Assembly (NCBI RefSeq): GCF_006381105.1
Contig: NZ_VDET01000002.1
Span: 558,001-622,000, forward strand
Reading direction: 5' to 3'
Source: Flavicella sediminum
GTDB lineage: Bacteria > Bacteroidota > Bacteroidia > Flavobacteriales > Flavobacteriaceae
DNA length: 64,000 bases
Under the pieces are notes generated by a model that made no database searches, was not told the DNA's origin, and was given only the letters and a program-made list of their open reading frames with translations. Each line of letters begins with the position of its first letter. The first letter of the stretch is position 1. The translations under genes and the position numbers were made by a program. This document shows positions 8,135 through 17,195 of this stretch, in pieces.

Positions 8135-9466
8135 ATGAAACACATTTTAATTATTGGCAACGGTGTTTCTGGTATTACAGCTGCAAGGCATATCAGAAAA
8201 TTAAGTCAACATAAAATCACCGTTATTTCTGCAGAATCTGATTATTTCTTTTCAAGAACTGCTTTGATGTATGTTTTTATGGGACATATGAAATTTGAAA
8301 ACACCCAACCTTATGAAAATTGGTTTTGGAAAAAAAACAATATCGACTTGCTTAATGGGTATGTTTCTTCTGTAGATGCCGCCAATAATAAAGTGCTTTT
8401 AAGTGATGGTACAGAAATTACATATGATGATTTAATTATTGCCACCGGATCTAAACCCAATAAATTTGGTTGGCCAGGTCAAGATTTAAAAGGTGTACAA
8501 GGAATGTATTCGAAACAAGACCTTGAAAAACTTGAAGAAAACAGCAAAAACTGCAAACGTGCCGTTATAGTTGGTGGTGGATTGATTGGAATTGAAATGG
8601 CTGAAATGCTACATTCAAGAAATATTCCCGTTACTTTTTTAGTGAGAGAATCTAGTTTTTGGAACGGTGTGTTGCCTGGGGAAGAATCGGCAATGATTAA
8701 TAAAGAAATTTTAGAAAACCACATAGACTTGCGACTAGAAACCAATTTGGTCGAAATTCTTTCGGATGAAAATGGACATGCCAAAGCCATTGTTACCGAC
8801 AAAGGCGAAACCATTGAATGTTCTGTTGTTGGTTTAACAGCAGGTGTAAGTCCTAATATAGATTTTTTAAAAAATAGCGCTGTTGAATTGGGTAGAGGAA
8901 TTTTGGTAGACAGACTTTTACAAACCAATATTAAAAATATTTATGCCATTGGCGATTGCGCTCAGCAGCATGAAGGTATTGGACAAAGAAGACCTATTGA
9001 AGCTGTTTGGTACACCGGCAGAATGATGGGAGAAACCGTTGCAAGAACTATTTGCGGCACTCCTCAAGAATACAATCCAGGGCATTGGTTCAACTCTGCT
9101 AAATTTATAGATTTAGAATACCAAACCTACGGCTGGGTATGGGCACAGCCCAAAGAAAATGAAAATCGGTTTTATTGGGAACATGCGTCAGGAAAAAAAT
9201 GTATTCATATAAATTACGACAAAAACACTCATGAATTTATAGGCATCAACACTTTTGGTATCCGATTGCGACATGAACGTTTTGATACTTGGCTAAATAA
9301 TAAGGCTACCGTTGAAGAAGTATTGCTGCATTTAAAAGACGCCAACTTTGATCCTGAATTTTTTGCAAGTCATGAAGAAGAAATTTTAGAAAAATTCAAT
9401 TCAGAAAACAACACACAACTAAAAGTAAAAGCGAAAAGCTGGAAACGTATTTTTTTAAAAGCATAA
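8135..9466 (+). CDS. NAD(P)/FAD-dependent oxidoreductase
   Basis: A 443-residue pyridine nucleotide-disulfide oxidoreductase-type flavoprotein. The FAD dinucleotide fold begins at once with LIIGNGVSGITAARH (5-19), the NAD(P) fold is VIVGGGLIGIEMAE (145-158), and the second FAD motif is IYAIGDCAQ (269-277). There is no CxxxxC redox disulfide, so it belongs with rubredoxin/ferredoxin/nitrite-reductase-type reductases that pass electrons to a partner. I chose ATG 8135 because homology starts there; ATG 8096 would add 13 residues with no family match. The next gene, 9 nt downstream, encodes a membrane 4Fe-4S protein that is the obvious electron partner. Confidence 0.88.
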   Translation: MKHILIIGNGVSGITAARHIRKLSQHKITVISAESDYFFSRTALMYVFMGHMKFENTQPYENWFWKKNNIDLLNGYVSSVDAANNKVLLSDGTEITYDDLIIATGSKPNKFGWPGQDLKGVQGMYSKQDLEKLEENSKNCKRAVIVGGGLIGIEMAEMLHSRNIPVTFLVRESSFWNGVLPGEESAMINKEILENHIDLRLETNLVEILSDENGHAKAIVTDKGETIECSVVGLTAGVSPNIDFLKNSAVELGRGILVDRLLQTNIKNIYAIGDCAQQHEGIGQRRPIEAVWYTGRMMGETVARTICGTPQEYNPGHWFNSAKFIDLEYQTYGWVWAQPKENENRFYWEHASGKKCIHINYDKNTHEFIGINTFGIRLRHERFDTWLNNKATVEEVLLHLKDANFDPEFFASHEEEILEKFNSENNTQLKVKAKSWKRIFLKA

Positions 9467-9475
9467 TCCCATCAC

Positions 9476-11179
9476 ATGAAAACAATTAAAAACATAGGAT
9501 TACTCATCTCATTAACTGGGTTTATCATCTTTACTTCAAGTATATTTACTGGAACCAACAAAGTCTCACAAGAAATTTTTGATACTTGGTCGTCTCAAAA
9601 AATTAAAAGTGCTTTTTTTGTAGAGAAAGCACAACAAGAAATTGTAAACAAAGAATTAAGCGCGTCTGAGTTATCGAACAAAATAACGCAAATTGCCGCA
9701 GCTTCAAATCAGCATACCTACGATTTACAAGCAGAACTTCAACAAAAAATTGAACAAACTAAAAAAACAAAAATTGCACAGCAAGTCATTGACAAACGCG
9801 TGCAAGCTTACCAAGCTCAAATCAATGATTTATGGAATGAAATTATTTGGATGAAATGGAACAAAACCTCTAAAGATTTAATTTACCCATTGGCAAGAGC
9901 CTCTGCTACAGGATGGCCGCAACAAAATCAAGGTTTGTTTTTTTGGTTGACATTTGGATTGGCCATATTAGGGGGTGTTATTGCATTTGGTTCCGACTAT
10001 AAATTATTAGGACCAGCAGGAATAAAAAATAACGGAATTATGCAGCATGCTGCTACCAATAGAGGCTGGATTGGAATGATTGCCTTTGCCTATTTTGTTG
10101 GCTTTTATGTATTACTATACTTCTTTCCAAATTATTTGGTAAACCCAATTTTAGCCGTAAACAAAGTGAGTTTAGGTTTGAGCGGAAATCCTTCAAGTCA
10201 GTGGTTTTTATATGGCTTTATGTATTGCTCAGTCATGTCTGTTTTTGCGGTAAGAATGTTTATTAAATACAGACACAATGCCTACCAATTGGTTAGAACA
10301 GCAGTCGTGTTATTTTTCCAAATTGCCTTTGCCTTTTTAATTCCTGAAATATTAGTTGCATTTAACAAACCTTGGTTCGACTTTAAAAATGCGTGGCCCT
10401 TAGATTATGATTTGTTTTTCGATTTAAACAAAGACTGGGGACTTTTAGGTCAAGGACAGATTGGGCTATTTATGTTGGTTTGGGGAATTGTATTGACCTT
10501 AGTAATTGTTCCCGTAATGGTCTACTTTTTTGGTAAAAGATGGTACTGTTCATGGGTTTGCGGTTGTGGTGGATTGGCGGAAACTTTGGGAGATCCTTAC
10601 CGACAATTATCGAGTAAATCTTTATTTTCATGGAAAATAGAACGTTGGTTAATTCATGGAGTTTTAGTTTTTGCAGTGGGAATGACTGGTCTTACTTTAT
10701 ATACCTATTTTGCTGAAATTGAAAGTTGGCAAGAAATTGCTTTTGGTTTTTCTGCCTACGACATTCAAAGTTCGTATGGATTTTTAATTGGCTCTATATT
10801 TTCTGGAGTTATTGGAACCGGTTTTTATCCAATATTAGGAAATAGAGTTTGGTGTCGTTTTGGTTGTCCGTTAGCAGCATATATGGGCTTGGTACAAAAA
10901 TTCAAATCGCGATTTAGAATTACTACAAATGGTGGACAATGCATTTCTTGTGGAAACTGTTCTACTTATTGCGAACAAGGAATTGATGTACGTTCCTATG
11001 CACAAAAAGGCCAAAATATTGTTCGATCCTCATGTGTAGGATGTGGTGTTTGTTCTGCAGTTTGCCCTAGAGGTGTTTTAAAATTAGAAAATGGTCCCGA
11101 AGAAAACAGATTGGATCAAAACCCAACCTTGTTAGGAAATGATGTGGATTTATTAGAATTAATAAAAAACAATAAATAA
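9476..11179 (+). CDS. Membrane 4Fe-4S protein, NapH/CcoG-like, with coiled-coil N-terminus
   Basis: A 567-residue membrane iron-sulfur protein. An N-terminal helix (about 8-25) is followed by a Gln/Lys-rich coiled-coil-like segment (about 45-125), then several membrane helices to about 450. Cysteines occur as CSWVCGC (358-364) and CRFGCP (460-465), the paired juxtamembrane motif of NapH/NosR/CcoG-type quinol-linked proteins. Two ferredoxin clusters follow: CxxCxxCxxxC at 489-499 and CxxCxxCxxxCP at 520-531. It likely shuttles electrons between the membrane pool and the adjacent flavoprotein. The final acceptor is unknown; a link to the arsenic genes or to the glycosyltransferases behind it is only positional. 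Confidence 0.84.
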   Translation: MKTIKNIGLLISLTGFIIFTSSIFTGTNKVSQEIFDTWSSQKIKSAFFVEKAQQEIVNKELSASELSNKITQIAAASNQHTYDLQAELQQKIEQTKKTKIAQQVIDKRVQAYQAQINDLWNEIIWMKWNKTSKDLIYPLARASATGWPQQNQGLFFWLTFGLAILGGVIAFGSDYKLLGPAGIKNNGIMQHAATNRGWIGMIAFAYFVGFYVLLYFFPNYLVNPILAVNKVSLGLSGNPSSQWFLYGFMYCSVMSVFAVRMFIKYRHNAYQLVRTAVVLFFQIAFAFLIPEILVAFNKPWFDFKNAWPLDYDLFFDLNKDWGLLGQGQIGLFMLVWGIVLTLVIVPVMVYFFGKRWYCSWVCGCGGLAETLGDPYRQLSSKSLFSWKIERWLIHGVLVFAVGMTGLTLYTYFAEIESWQEIAFGFSAYDIQSSYGFLIGSIFSGVIGTGFYPILGNRVWCRFGCPLAAYMGLVQKFKSRFRITTNGGQCISCGNCSTYCEQGIDVRSYAQKGQNIVRSSCVGCGVCSAVCPRGVLKLENGPEENRLDQNPTLLGNDVDLLELIKNNK

Positions 11180-11182
11180 ATC

Positions 11183-11665
11183 ATGAAGCCGTCCTTTTTC
11201 TTTTTCCTAGTTTTTATTAGCCTTGCAAGCTATGGTCAAGGGATCAAAACGTACCATAAAGCCTATTACAAAAATGGTATTTTAAAAGAAGAAGGATGGC
11301 TGTTGAAAAACACTAAAAATAATTATTGGAAGTTTTATTTTTCTGATGGCACTTTAAGTTCGAAAGGCCATTTTAAAAACAATAATCCTAATAAATATTG
11401 GTACTTTTACAGCCCAAATGGCAGCCTAAAAGAAGAAGGTCATTTTAACAACGGACAAAGAGAAAACTGGTGGGTATTTTACAAAAAGAAAGAAACCCTT
11501 GAAGCAAAAAAACAGTTCAAAAAAAATAAGATAGACGGCTTTTGTCTTTTCTATAAAAACAACAAAATTTTCAAAATCGAAAAATATGTTCAAAACACCA
11601 AAATAAAGGAGTGGACAGATTTAAAAGAATTTGAAAAAGAACATAATTTATCGGATCTTTTATGA
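11183..11665 (+). CDS. Exported MORN-like (YwqK-type) repeat protein
   Basis: A 160-residue protein with signal peptide (about 1-18, ending SYGQG). The mature part consists of about five repeats of the MORN/YwqK kind, of the form Y-x-N-G-x-L-K-E-E-G-x-(F/Y), each about 21-23 residues: KNGILKEEGW, SDGTLSSKGHF, PNGSLKEEGHF and so on, with conserved W/Y between them. Such proteins are usually surface or periplasmic, and the name 'toxin-antitoxin YwqK' in databases is not informative. Its stop overlaps the next glycosyltransferase start by 4 nt (ATGA), tying it to the glycan genes. Confidence 0.78.
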   Translation: MKPSFFFFLVFISLASYGQGIKTYHKAYYKNGILKEEGWLLKNTKNNYWKFYFSDGTLSSKGHFKNNNPNKYWYFYSPNGSLKEEGHFNNGQRENWWVFYKKKETLEAKKQFKKNKIDGFCLFYKNNKIFKIEKYVQNTKIKEWTDLKEFEKEHNLSDLL

Positions 11666-12351
11666 CCCATATAAAAGTTATTATTCCTGCTTATAATGAA
11701 GCAGAGGCTATTGCAAATGTTGTCAAAGACATTCCAAACTTGGTAACAGAAATAATTGTTGTCAATAACAATTCAACAGATGCTACCGTAAAAAACGCCC
11801 AAGAAGCGGGTGCTACGGTTTTAAACGAGCCCCGAAAAGGCTATGGCTATGCCTGCTTAAAAGGCATGGAATATATTAGCCAACAAAAAGAACTGCCAGA
11901 AATTATTGTTTTTTTAGATGGTGATTACTCTGACTACCCTGAAGAATTGACAAAACTAATAGCTCCTATTGTAAACGATGGAGTTGATTTAGTCATTGGA
12001 GCACGTACAGCTGCCTATAGACAAAATGGAGCTATGACTCCACAACAAGTTTTTGGAAACTGGTTGGCAACTTTTTTAATGAAATTATTTTTCAAAGCCA
12101 ATTTTACCGACTTAGGTCCGTTTAGAGCTATTAAATACGATAAATTGTTGGCCATGAATATGGAAGATAAAACCTATGGTTGGACGGTTGAAATGCAATT
12201 AAAAGCTTTGAAACAAAAAATGACTTATGTAGAAATTCCTGTGCAATACAGAAATAGAATTGGTGTTTCAAAAGTATCCGGTACGGTTAAAGGTACTTTT
12301 ATGGCGGGCTATAAAATTTTAAGTTGGATTTTTAAATACAGTCTCAAATAA
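11662..12351 (+). CDS. Family 2 glycosyltransferase, dolichyl/polyprenyl-phosphate sugar synthase type
   Basis: A 229-residue cytoplasmic GT2 enzyme. It begins VIIPAYNEAEAI (5-16), carries IIVVNNNSTD (32-41) and the metal motif FLDGDYSDYP (about 88-97), and has FTDLGPFRAI and YGWTVEMQLKAL in the acceptor region, as in DPM1/ALG5-like polyprenyl-phosphate sugar synthases. The product would be a polyprenyl-linked sugar that a GT-C enzyme can use, and the GT-C gene two positions downstream (13901-15247) fits. The start overlaps the MORN gene (ATGA), and the stop overlaps the next start by one base. Confidence 0.87.
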   Translation: MTHIKVIIPAYNEAEAIANVVKDIPNLVTEIIVVNNNSTDATVKNAQEAGATVLNEPRKGYGYACLKGMEYISQQKELPEIIVFLDGDYSDYPEELTKLIAPIVNDGVDLVIGARTAAYRQNGAMTPQQVFGNWLATFLMKLFFKANFTDLGPFRAIKYDKLLAMNMEDKTYGWTVEMQLKALKQKMTYVEIPVQYRNRIGVSKVSGTVKGTFMAGYKILSWIFKYSLK

Positions 12352-13901
12352 TGATCTCACTCATTACAACAAATCAAATTATATTTTCAATTGGCTATGG
12401 ACTTCTATTGGTTTATATAGCCTCACTTATTTTGATTTTTCTTTTTTCATTGGCGCAATTAAATTTACTTCTCAACTTAAAAAAATCTAAAAAAGAAAAC
12501 AAAACAGCTCCGAAATACGATCTTTCTAACAGTTCTGAAATCCCCTATGTTACTATTCAGTTACCGGTATACAATGAATTGTATGTAATGGAACGCTTGT
12601 TAGACAATATTGTCAAACTCGACTATCCCAAAAACAGATTAGAATTTCAAGTACTAGATGATTCTACGGATGAAAGTGTAGCGAGTACCGCTCAACAAAT
12701 TCAAAAACTACAAGCATTAGGACACAACATTCAACATATAAGAAGAACCGACCGAACAGGTTTTAAGGCAGGTGCTTTAAAAGAAGGTTTAACAATTGCC
12801 AAAGGAGAAATCATTGCCATTTTTGATGCTGATTTTTTACCAGAAGAAGATTGGCTGCAAAAAACAGTTCCTTATTTTAAGGATCAAAAAATAGGAGTGG
12901 TACAAACACGCTGGGGACATATCAACAGAGATTATTCTTTATTAACTCAAATTCAAGCTTTTGCCCTAGATGCACATTTTACCCTAGAACAAGTAGGAAG
13001 AAATAGCAGAGGTCATTTTATTAATTTTAATGGAACGGCCGGTTTGTGGAGAAAAACGTGTATTCTGGATGCCGGCAACTGGGAAGGCGACACCTTAACA
13101 GAAGACTTAGACTTGAGTTATAGAGCACAATTAAAAGATTGGAAATTTAAATATTTAGTAGATATAGTTGCTCCAGCTGAACTACCTGTGGCTATTAGTG
13201 CTGCAAGATCTCAGCAATTTAGATGGAATAAAGGTGGTGCTGAGAATTTCCAAAAAATGATCAAGCGAATTTTATCCTCAAAAAAAATACCCATTAGAAC
13301 AAAACTTCATGCCGCTTTGCATTTATTAAACAGCACCATGTTTTTAAATGTGTTAATTGTCGGAGTTTTAAGTGTTCCGATGCTTTACCTAAAAAATTAT
13401 TTTGACGATTTAAAAATCTATTTTATTGCTATGAGTTTCTTTGGTCTAAGTACCTTAATCTTTTTTATCTGTTACTGGCATATGTACAAAGAAGTGAAAC
13501 AAGGCGGTGTAAAAGGTTTTGCCAATTATTTTGTTTTGTTCTTTAAGTTTTTCTCTGTAGCTATGGGATTTTCATTACACAATAGCATTGCCGTTGCTGA
13601 AGGGCATTTGGGTAAAAAAAGTGAATTTGTTAGAACTCCCAAATTCAACATGCTCAACTTAAAAGACAAGTGGCAAAAAAATAAATACATTCAAAAAAAA
13701 TTAGAAAAAAGCGTTTTTGTTGAAGGCTTCCTTACTTTATACTTTGCTTTCGGAGCGCTAAGCTCTGTACTCGTTGCATACATTGGCAAACCCAATGCAA
13801 TACCTTCTGAAAATTATGATTTTGGTTTACTTCCTTTTCATTTAATGTTGGTATTTGGCTTTGGTTATGTGTTTTTTAAATCTGTATTTTCAAAAAACTA
13901 A
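12351..13901 (+). CDS. Membrane processive glycosyltransferase, cellulose-synthase-like GT2
   Basis: A 516-residue GT2 with an N-terminal membrane helix (about 12-42) and four or so C-terminal helices (after about 325). The catalytic domain has VTIQLPVYNE, VLDDSTDES, IFDADFLPEEDW (DxD), FNGTAGLWRK, TEDLDLSYRA (catalytic Asp in TED) and QQFRWNKGG (the QxxRW motif). That D, DxD, TED, QxxRW set defines cellulose/hyaluronan-synthase-like enzymes that elongate and translocate a beta-glycan or glucosylate lipids. No PilZ domain is present. It sits between GT2 and GT-C genes with 1-nt overlaps, so the three act on one glycoconjugate. Confidence 0.9.
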   Translation: MISLITTNQIIFSIGYGLLLVYIASLILIFLFSLAQLNLLLNLKKSKKENKTAPKYDLSNSSEIPYVTIQLPVYNELYVMERLLDNIVKLDYPKNRLEFQVLDDSTDESVASTAQQIQKLQALGHNIQHIRRTDRTGFKAGALKEGLTIAKGEIIAIFDADFLPEEDWLQKTVPYFKDQKIGVVQTRWGHINRDYSLLTQIQAFALDAHFTLEQVGRNSRGHFINFNGTAGLWRKTCILDAGNWEGDTLTEDLDLSYRAQLKDWKFKYLVDIVAPAELPVAISAARSQQFRWNKGGAENFQKMIKRILSSKKIPIRTKLHAALHLLNSTMFLNVLIVGVLSVPMLYLKNYFDDLKIYFIAMSFFGLSTLIFFICYWHMYKEVKQGGVKGFANYFVLFFKFFSVAMGFSLHNSIAVAEGHLGKKSEFVRTPKFNMLNLKDKWQKNKYIQKKLEKSVFVEGFLTLYFAFGALSSVLVAYIGKPNAIPSENYDFGLLPFHLMLVFGFGYVFFKSVFSKN

Positions 13902-15247
13902 TGGATTTAGGGCTTCAACATATAAAAAAAACGACTTGGTTATTCCTTTTCGTATCCATCATTTTTTATACCGTTTTTGCTTACGACTTGCATCGTTCTG
14001 AATTTGTAAAATTACTTTTTCTGTATAGCATTTTATTTACTGCCTTTATAAAATTGGTGGTTGATAATAAAAAAAACACGTCCTTTTTATTAGGAGCGGC
14101 TATTTTATTCCGACTTATTTTATTAGTTGCTACGCCTAATTTATCTGATGATTTTTATCGTTTTATTTGGGATGGCCGTATGATTTGGGAAGGACTAAAT
14201 CCGTATTTGTATTTACCTGAATCCAATACACGTTTGGTTCCTGAAGGACAAGAGTTATATAAAGGAATGGGAAGTATGAATGGGAGTCATTATACCTGCT
14301 ACCCACCTATCAATCAATTGACTTTTTTGGTTCCGGCTATTGTGTTTTCTAAAAATTTAGTAGGAAGTACAATTGTTATGCGCCTACTCATTATAGCAGC
14401 AGATATTGGGACTTTTTATTTCGGAAAAAAATTACTGCGGCATTTTAAGCAATCTGAACATCAAATATTTTTCTATTTATTAAACCCTTTCGTTATTTTG
14501 GAACTGACAGGGAATTTACATTTTGAAGGAGTCATGCTATTTTTCTTGGCAGCTTCATTGTATTATCTGTTTACCAACAAATGGGTGTTATCCGCTCTAT
14601 TATTTGCGCTTTCCGTTTCGGTCAAACTAATTCCCTTATTGTTCTTGCCGGTATTCTTAAAGAAATTAGGCTTTAAAAAAGCAGTATTTTATTATGTGCT
14701 TGTGGGTGGCTTGAATCTCTTATTTTTTATTCCTTTTTTAAGCCAAGCCTTAGTTGATAATTTTATGTCGAGTATTCATTTGTACTTTCAAAACTTCGAA
14801 TTTAATGCTAGTATTTATTATATAATTAGAGAAATTGGCTACCAAGTAACAGGCTATAATATCATTCAATCTGTAGGGAAAATCACCCCTATCCTAGTCA
14901 TACTAGCAACGCTTCTAATTAGCTTTTTCAGAAAGAATCAACACCCTACAATATTATTTAGTTCTTTGCTATTCACCATACTTATTTATTATTCTTTGGC
15001 ATCCATCGTACATCCTTGGTACATCGCCATTCCATTATTTTTAAGTCTATTTACCCGATATAAATTCCCTTTGGTTTGGAGCTTCTTTATTATTTTAAGC
15101 TACTCGGCCTATACAGATAGCAGTTACCATGAAAACTTAACATTGGTGGCTGTGGAATATTTAGTTGTTTTTGGTTTTATGATTTACGAACTATTTTTTA
15201 ACAAGCCCCAAAAAGCAGATTTGAAAGAAGAATTGGCAATTAAATAA
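13901..15247 (+). CDS. GT-C family polytopic glycosyltransferase (mannosyltransferase-like)
   Basis: A 448-residue integral membrane protein with about 11-12 helices. The first large loop has LSDDFYRFIWDGRMIWEG then NPYLYLP (about 85-110), the acidic DD...WDGR...GxNPY signature of polyprenyl-phosphate-dependent GT-C enzymes. Further on come a YTCYPPINQ loop and VHPWYIAIPLFLSL near 365-380, the short WYxxxPL motif of the same class. It should transfer a sugar from a lipid-phosphate donor on the periplasmic side, perhaps the donor made by the GT2 at 11662. It is the last gene of the operon. Confidence 0.83.
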   Translation: MDLGLQHIKKTTWLFLFVSIIFYTVFAYDLHRSEFVKLLFLYSILFTAFIKLVVDNKKNTSFLLGAAILFRLILLVATPNLSDDFYRFIWDGRMIWEGLNPYLYLPESNTRLVPEGQELYKGMGSMNGSHYTCYPPINQLTFLVPAIVFSKNLVGSTIVMRLLIIAADIGTFYFGKKLLRHFKQSEHQIFFYLLNPFVILELTGNLHFEGVMLFFLAASLYYLFTNKWVLSALLFALSVSVKLIPLLFLPVFLKKLGFKKAVFYYVLVGGLNLLFFIPFLSQALVDNFMSSIHLYFQNFEFNASIYYIIREIGYQVTGYNIIQSVGKITPILVILATLLISFFRKNQHPTILFSSLLFTILIYYSLASIVHPWYIAIPLFLSLFTRYKFPLVWSFFIILSYSAYTDSSYHENLTLVAVEYLVVFGFMIYELFFNKPQKADLKEELAIK

Positions 15248-15393
15248 AATCGTTTTTTTATGCTATGCTAAAAAATTGTACTTTTAAGTTTACTAAAAAG
15301 AAAACGATACTATTTCAGTCTATTTTTGGATAAAATAAAGCTATTTTTGTAATTATGAAGAAAGTCCTTAAAACTGATTTACCCCAGCAGTCC

Positions 15394-16437
15394 ATGAAAA
15401 AAATCACTATTAAAGATATTGCAAGTAAATTTAATGTGTCAATCTCAACGGTATCCAAAGCCTTAAACGACAGTTATGAGATTAGTGATAAGACCAAGGA
15501 TAAAATTCAAAAATACGCCAAGAAAAAGAACTACAAGCCCAACTTTAATGCTATTAGCTTAAAGAAAAGACGGACTAAAACTATAGGAATTGTTATTCCA
15601 AATATGTTGAGTTATTTCTTTGCACAAATTTTTAAAGGTGTTGAAAAAGTTGCCAACGACAATGGTTATAAAATTATTACCTGTATTTCTAATGAATCGT
15701 ATAAGAAGGAGGTAGAAACCATGGAAATGCTTTCTAACGGTAGTATTGATGGCTTTATTATTTCTATTGCCAAAGAAACAGAACTAAAAAAAGATTATTC
15801 ACATTTTGAAATGTCTATTAGAGAAGGAACACCAATTGTAATGTTTGATAGAATTGCCACCAGTGTAGGTTGTGACAAAGTTGTTGTTGACGATTACAAA
15901 GCTGCTAAAAAAACAGTAAAACACTTGGTAAATACCGGTTGTAAAAACATTGCATTTATCTCCACTATTAGTGATATGAATGTTGGAAAATTACGTTACA
16001 ATGGGTATGTAAAAGGACTAGAAAAACAAAATATTCCATTTAACAAAAATTTGGTTTTAAACATAGAAGAAGAAGACTACAAAAAATACGAAGACATTAT
16101 CAAACCATTATTCGACAATAATGAAATTGACAGTGTTATTACTACCAATGAAAAAATAGCAGTAACTGTTTTAAAAATAGCACAAGAAAAAGGTTTTAAA
16201 GTACCTGAGAACTTTTCTGTGATCGGTTTTTCTAATGGAATTTTAGCACGTCACTCTTCACCAACACTTACCACGGTGAGTCAACATGGTGAAATAATGG
16301 GCGAAGCGGCTGCACAAATGCTGATTGACAAATTAGAGAACAAAAATTTAAACAAGGAAGTGACAACACAAATTATAAAAACCGATTTGGTAGAAAGAAA
16401 TTCTACCAAACGTTTTGTAGAGTTGTCAAAAGCCTAG
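15394..16437 (+). CDS. LacI-family transcriptional regulator
   Basis: A 347-residue repressor: helix-turn-helix at the N-terminus (ITIKDIASKFNVSISTVSKALN, split as recognition helix VSISTVSKAL plus hinge), then a hinge NYKPNFNAISLKK and a periplasmic-binding-like ligand domain starting KTIGIVIPNM. I prefer ATG 15394; ATG 15355 adds 13 residues but lies only 6 nt after a TATTTTTG box (15342-15349), where transcription would start. The ligand is unknown; in Bacteroidota such regulators often control glycan genes, and the glycosyltransferase operon lies just upstream. The last codons abut an inverted hairpin repeat at 16437. Confidence 0.9.
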   Translation: MKKITIKDIASKFNVSISTVSKALNDSYEISDKTKDKIQKYAKKKNYKPNFNAISLKKRRTKTIGIVIPNMLSYFFAQIFKGVEKVANDNGYKIITCISNESYKKEVETMEMLSNGSIDGFIISIAKETELKKDYSHFEMSIREGTPIVMFDRIATSVGCDKVVVDDYKAAKKTVKHLVNTGCKNIAFISTISDMNVGKLRYNGYVKGLEKQNIPFNKNLVLNIEEEDYKKYEDIIKPLFDNNEIDSVITTNEKIAVTVLKIAQEKGFKVPENFSVIGFSNGILARHSSPTLTTVSQHGEIMGEAAAQMLIDKLENKNLNKEVTTQIIKTDLVERNSTKRFVELSKA

Positions 16438-16484
16438 GTCTCGACTCCGCTCGACCTGACATAAATCGACTCCGCTAAACCTGA
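16437..16484. repeat. Inverted hairpin-element copies behind the LacI gene
   Basis: Positions 16437-16460 hold an opposite-strand copy of the element found in the arrays downstream, with core TCTCGACTCCGCTCGA. The outer two base pairs are swapped relative to the forward copies (GG...CC instead of CC...GG), so the stem is kept. A decayed copy follows at 16463-16484. The first copy overlaps the last base of the LacI stop codon. The same copy with the same CTA prefix occurs at 17071. Confidence 0.85.
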
Positions 16485-16540
16485 TCTAAAATAATTTCTA
16501 TCAAAACCTAATTTTCTTAAACTAAGAGAGATTTTTAATA

Positions 16541-16750
16541 TTTGTCACCTCGAATGAAGTCGAGAGGCACGCTAGCTTAACTGAAAATATCCTTTAAATA
16601 CCTGTCACTTCGAGCGCGGTCGAGAGGCATTCATGATCACCCAAGAATAAACTTTAAATACTTGTCTCCTCGAGCGAAGTCGAGAGGCATGCAAGCTTAA
16701 CCAAAAACAAAATTTAAACACTTGTCACCTCGAGCGCAGTCGAGAGGCAA
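16541..16750 (+). repeat. Array 1 of palindromic elements, four copies, 60-nt period
   Basis: Four direct copies begin at 16541, 16601, 16661 and 16721, exactly 60 nt apart. Each has the form (C/T)TTGTC(A/T)CCTCGAGCGnAGTCGAGAGGCA, in which TCGA and TCGA pair around a six-base loop and the outer CC/GG pair beyond a GA bulge. The 31-nt stretches between them are also related (GCTAGCTTAAC, CCAAGAA, TTTAAATA), so this is a degenerate tandem repeat and not a set of unrelated spacers. The GIY-YIG start codon lies 15 nt after the last copy. Confidence 0.9.
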
Positions 16751-16764
16751 CACCTATTATTGCT

Positions 16765-17103
16765 ATGAAACAATATTATGTATACATATTAAAATGTAGA
16801 GATGAATTTCTATATGTAGGAGTTACAAATAATCTTTTTAGAAGATTCACTGAACATAATGAAGGTATTAACAAAAACTGCTTTACCTTCAAGAGAAGAC
16901 CTGTTGAGCTAATCTTTTATCAAGAATTCAATAGTATTGAACAGGCAATCTTTTATGAGAAAAAAATCAAAAAATGGAGTAGGAAAAAGAAAGTAGCTTT
17001 AGCCGAAGGAGACTTTACTCTTTTAAAATTGTTATCCGAATGTCAAAATGAAACACACTCCAAAAATCTAGGTCTCGACTCCGCTCGACCTGACATTAAT
17101 TGA
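16765..17103 (+). CDS. Single-domain GIY-YIG nuclease (UPF0213/URI type) embedded in hairpin repeats
   Basis: A 112-residue protein that is one GIY-YIG domain: YYVYILKC (4-11), LYVGVT (16-21), Arg26/Arg27 in NLFRRFTEH, and the catalytic helix EQAIFYEKKIKKW (59-71) with Glu65 as metal ligand, followed by a basic SRKKK patch. All catalytic positions look intact, so it is probably an active DNA-cutting enzyme. It carries no second DNA-binding domain. It has direct repeats upstream, an inverted copy at its 3' end (which encodes its last ten or so residues, after HSKN) and a second array downstream. That makes it a candidate for the enzyme that spreads or maintains the repeats. Confidence 0.88.
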   Translation: MKQYYVYILKCRDEFLYVGVTNNLFRRFTEHNEGINKNCFTFKRRPVELIFYQEFNSIEQAIFYEKKIKKWSRKKKVALAEGDFTLLKLLSECQNETHSKNLGLDSARPDIN

Positions 17104-17118
17104 GTCCACTCGACTTGA
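17071..17118. repeat. Inverted hairpin-element copies overlapping the GIY-YIG 3' end
   Basis: Positions 17071-17094 repeat the inverted copy seen at 16437-16460, base for base (core TCTCGACTCCGCTCGA, outer GG/CC pair). A decayed copy follows at about 17099-17118 and contains the GIY-YIG stop codon. The nuclease C-terminus is therefore read from the repeat. The two inverted copies bracket array 1 plus the nuclease gene as one roughly 650-nt unit. Confidence 0.85.
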
Positions 17119-17195
17119 ATTGACACCAATCAGGCTAACATAAATTAAATTCTATCGAAATCTAAATTTTATTCAACTACGAGCAACCTTTAAAT

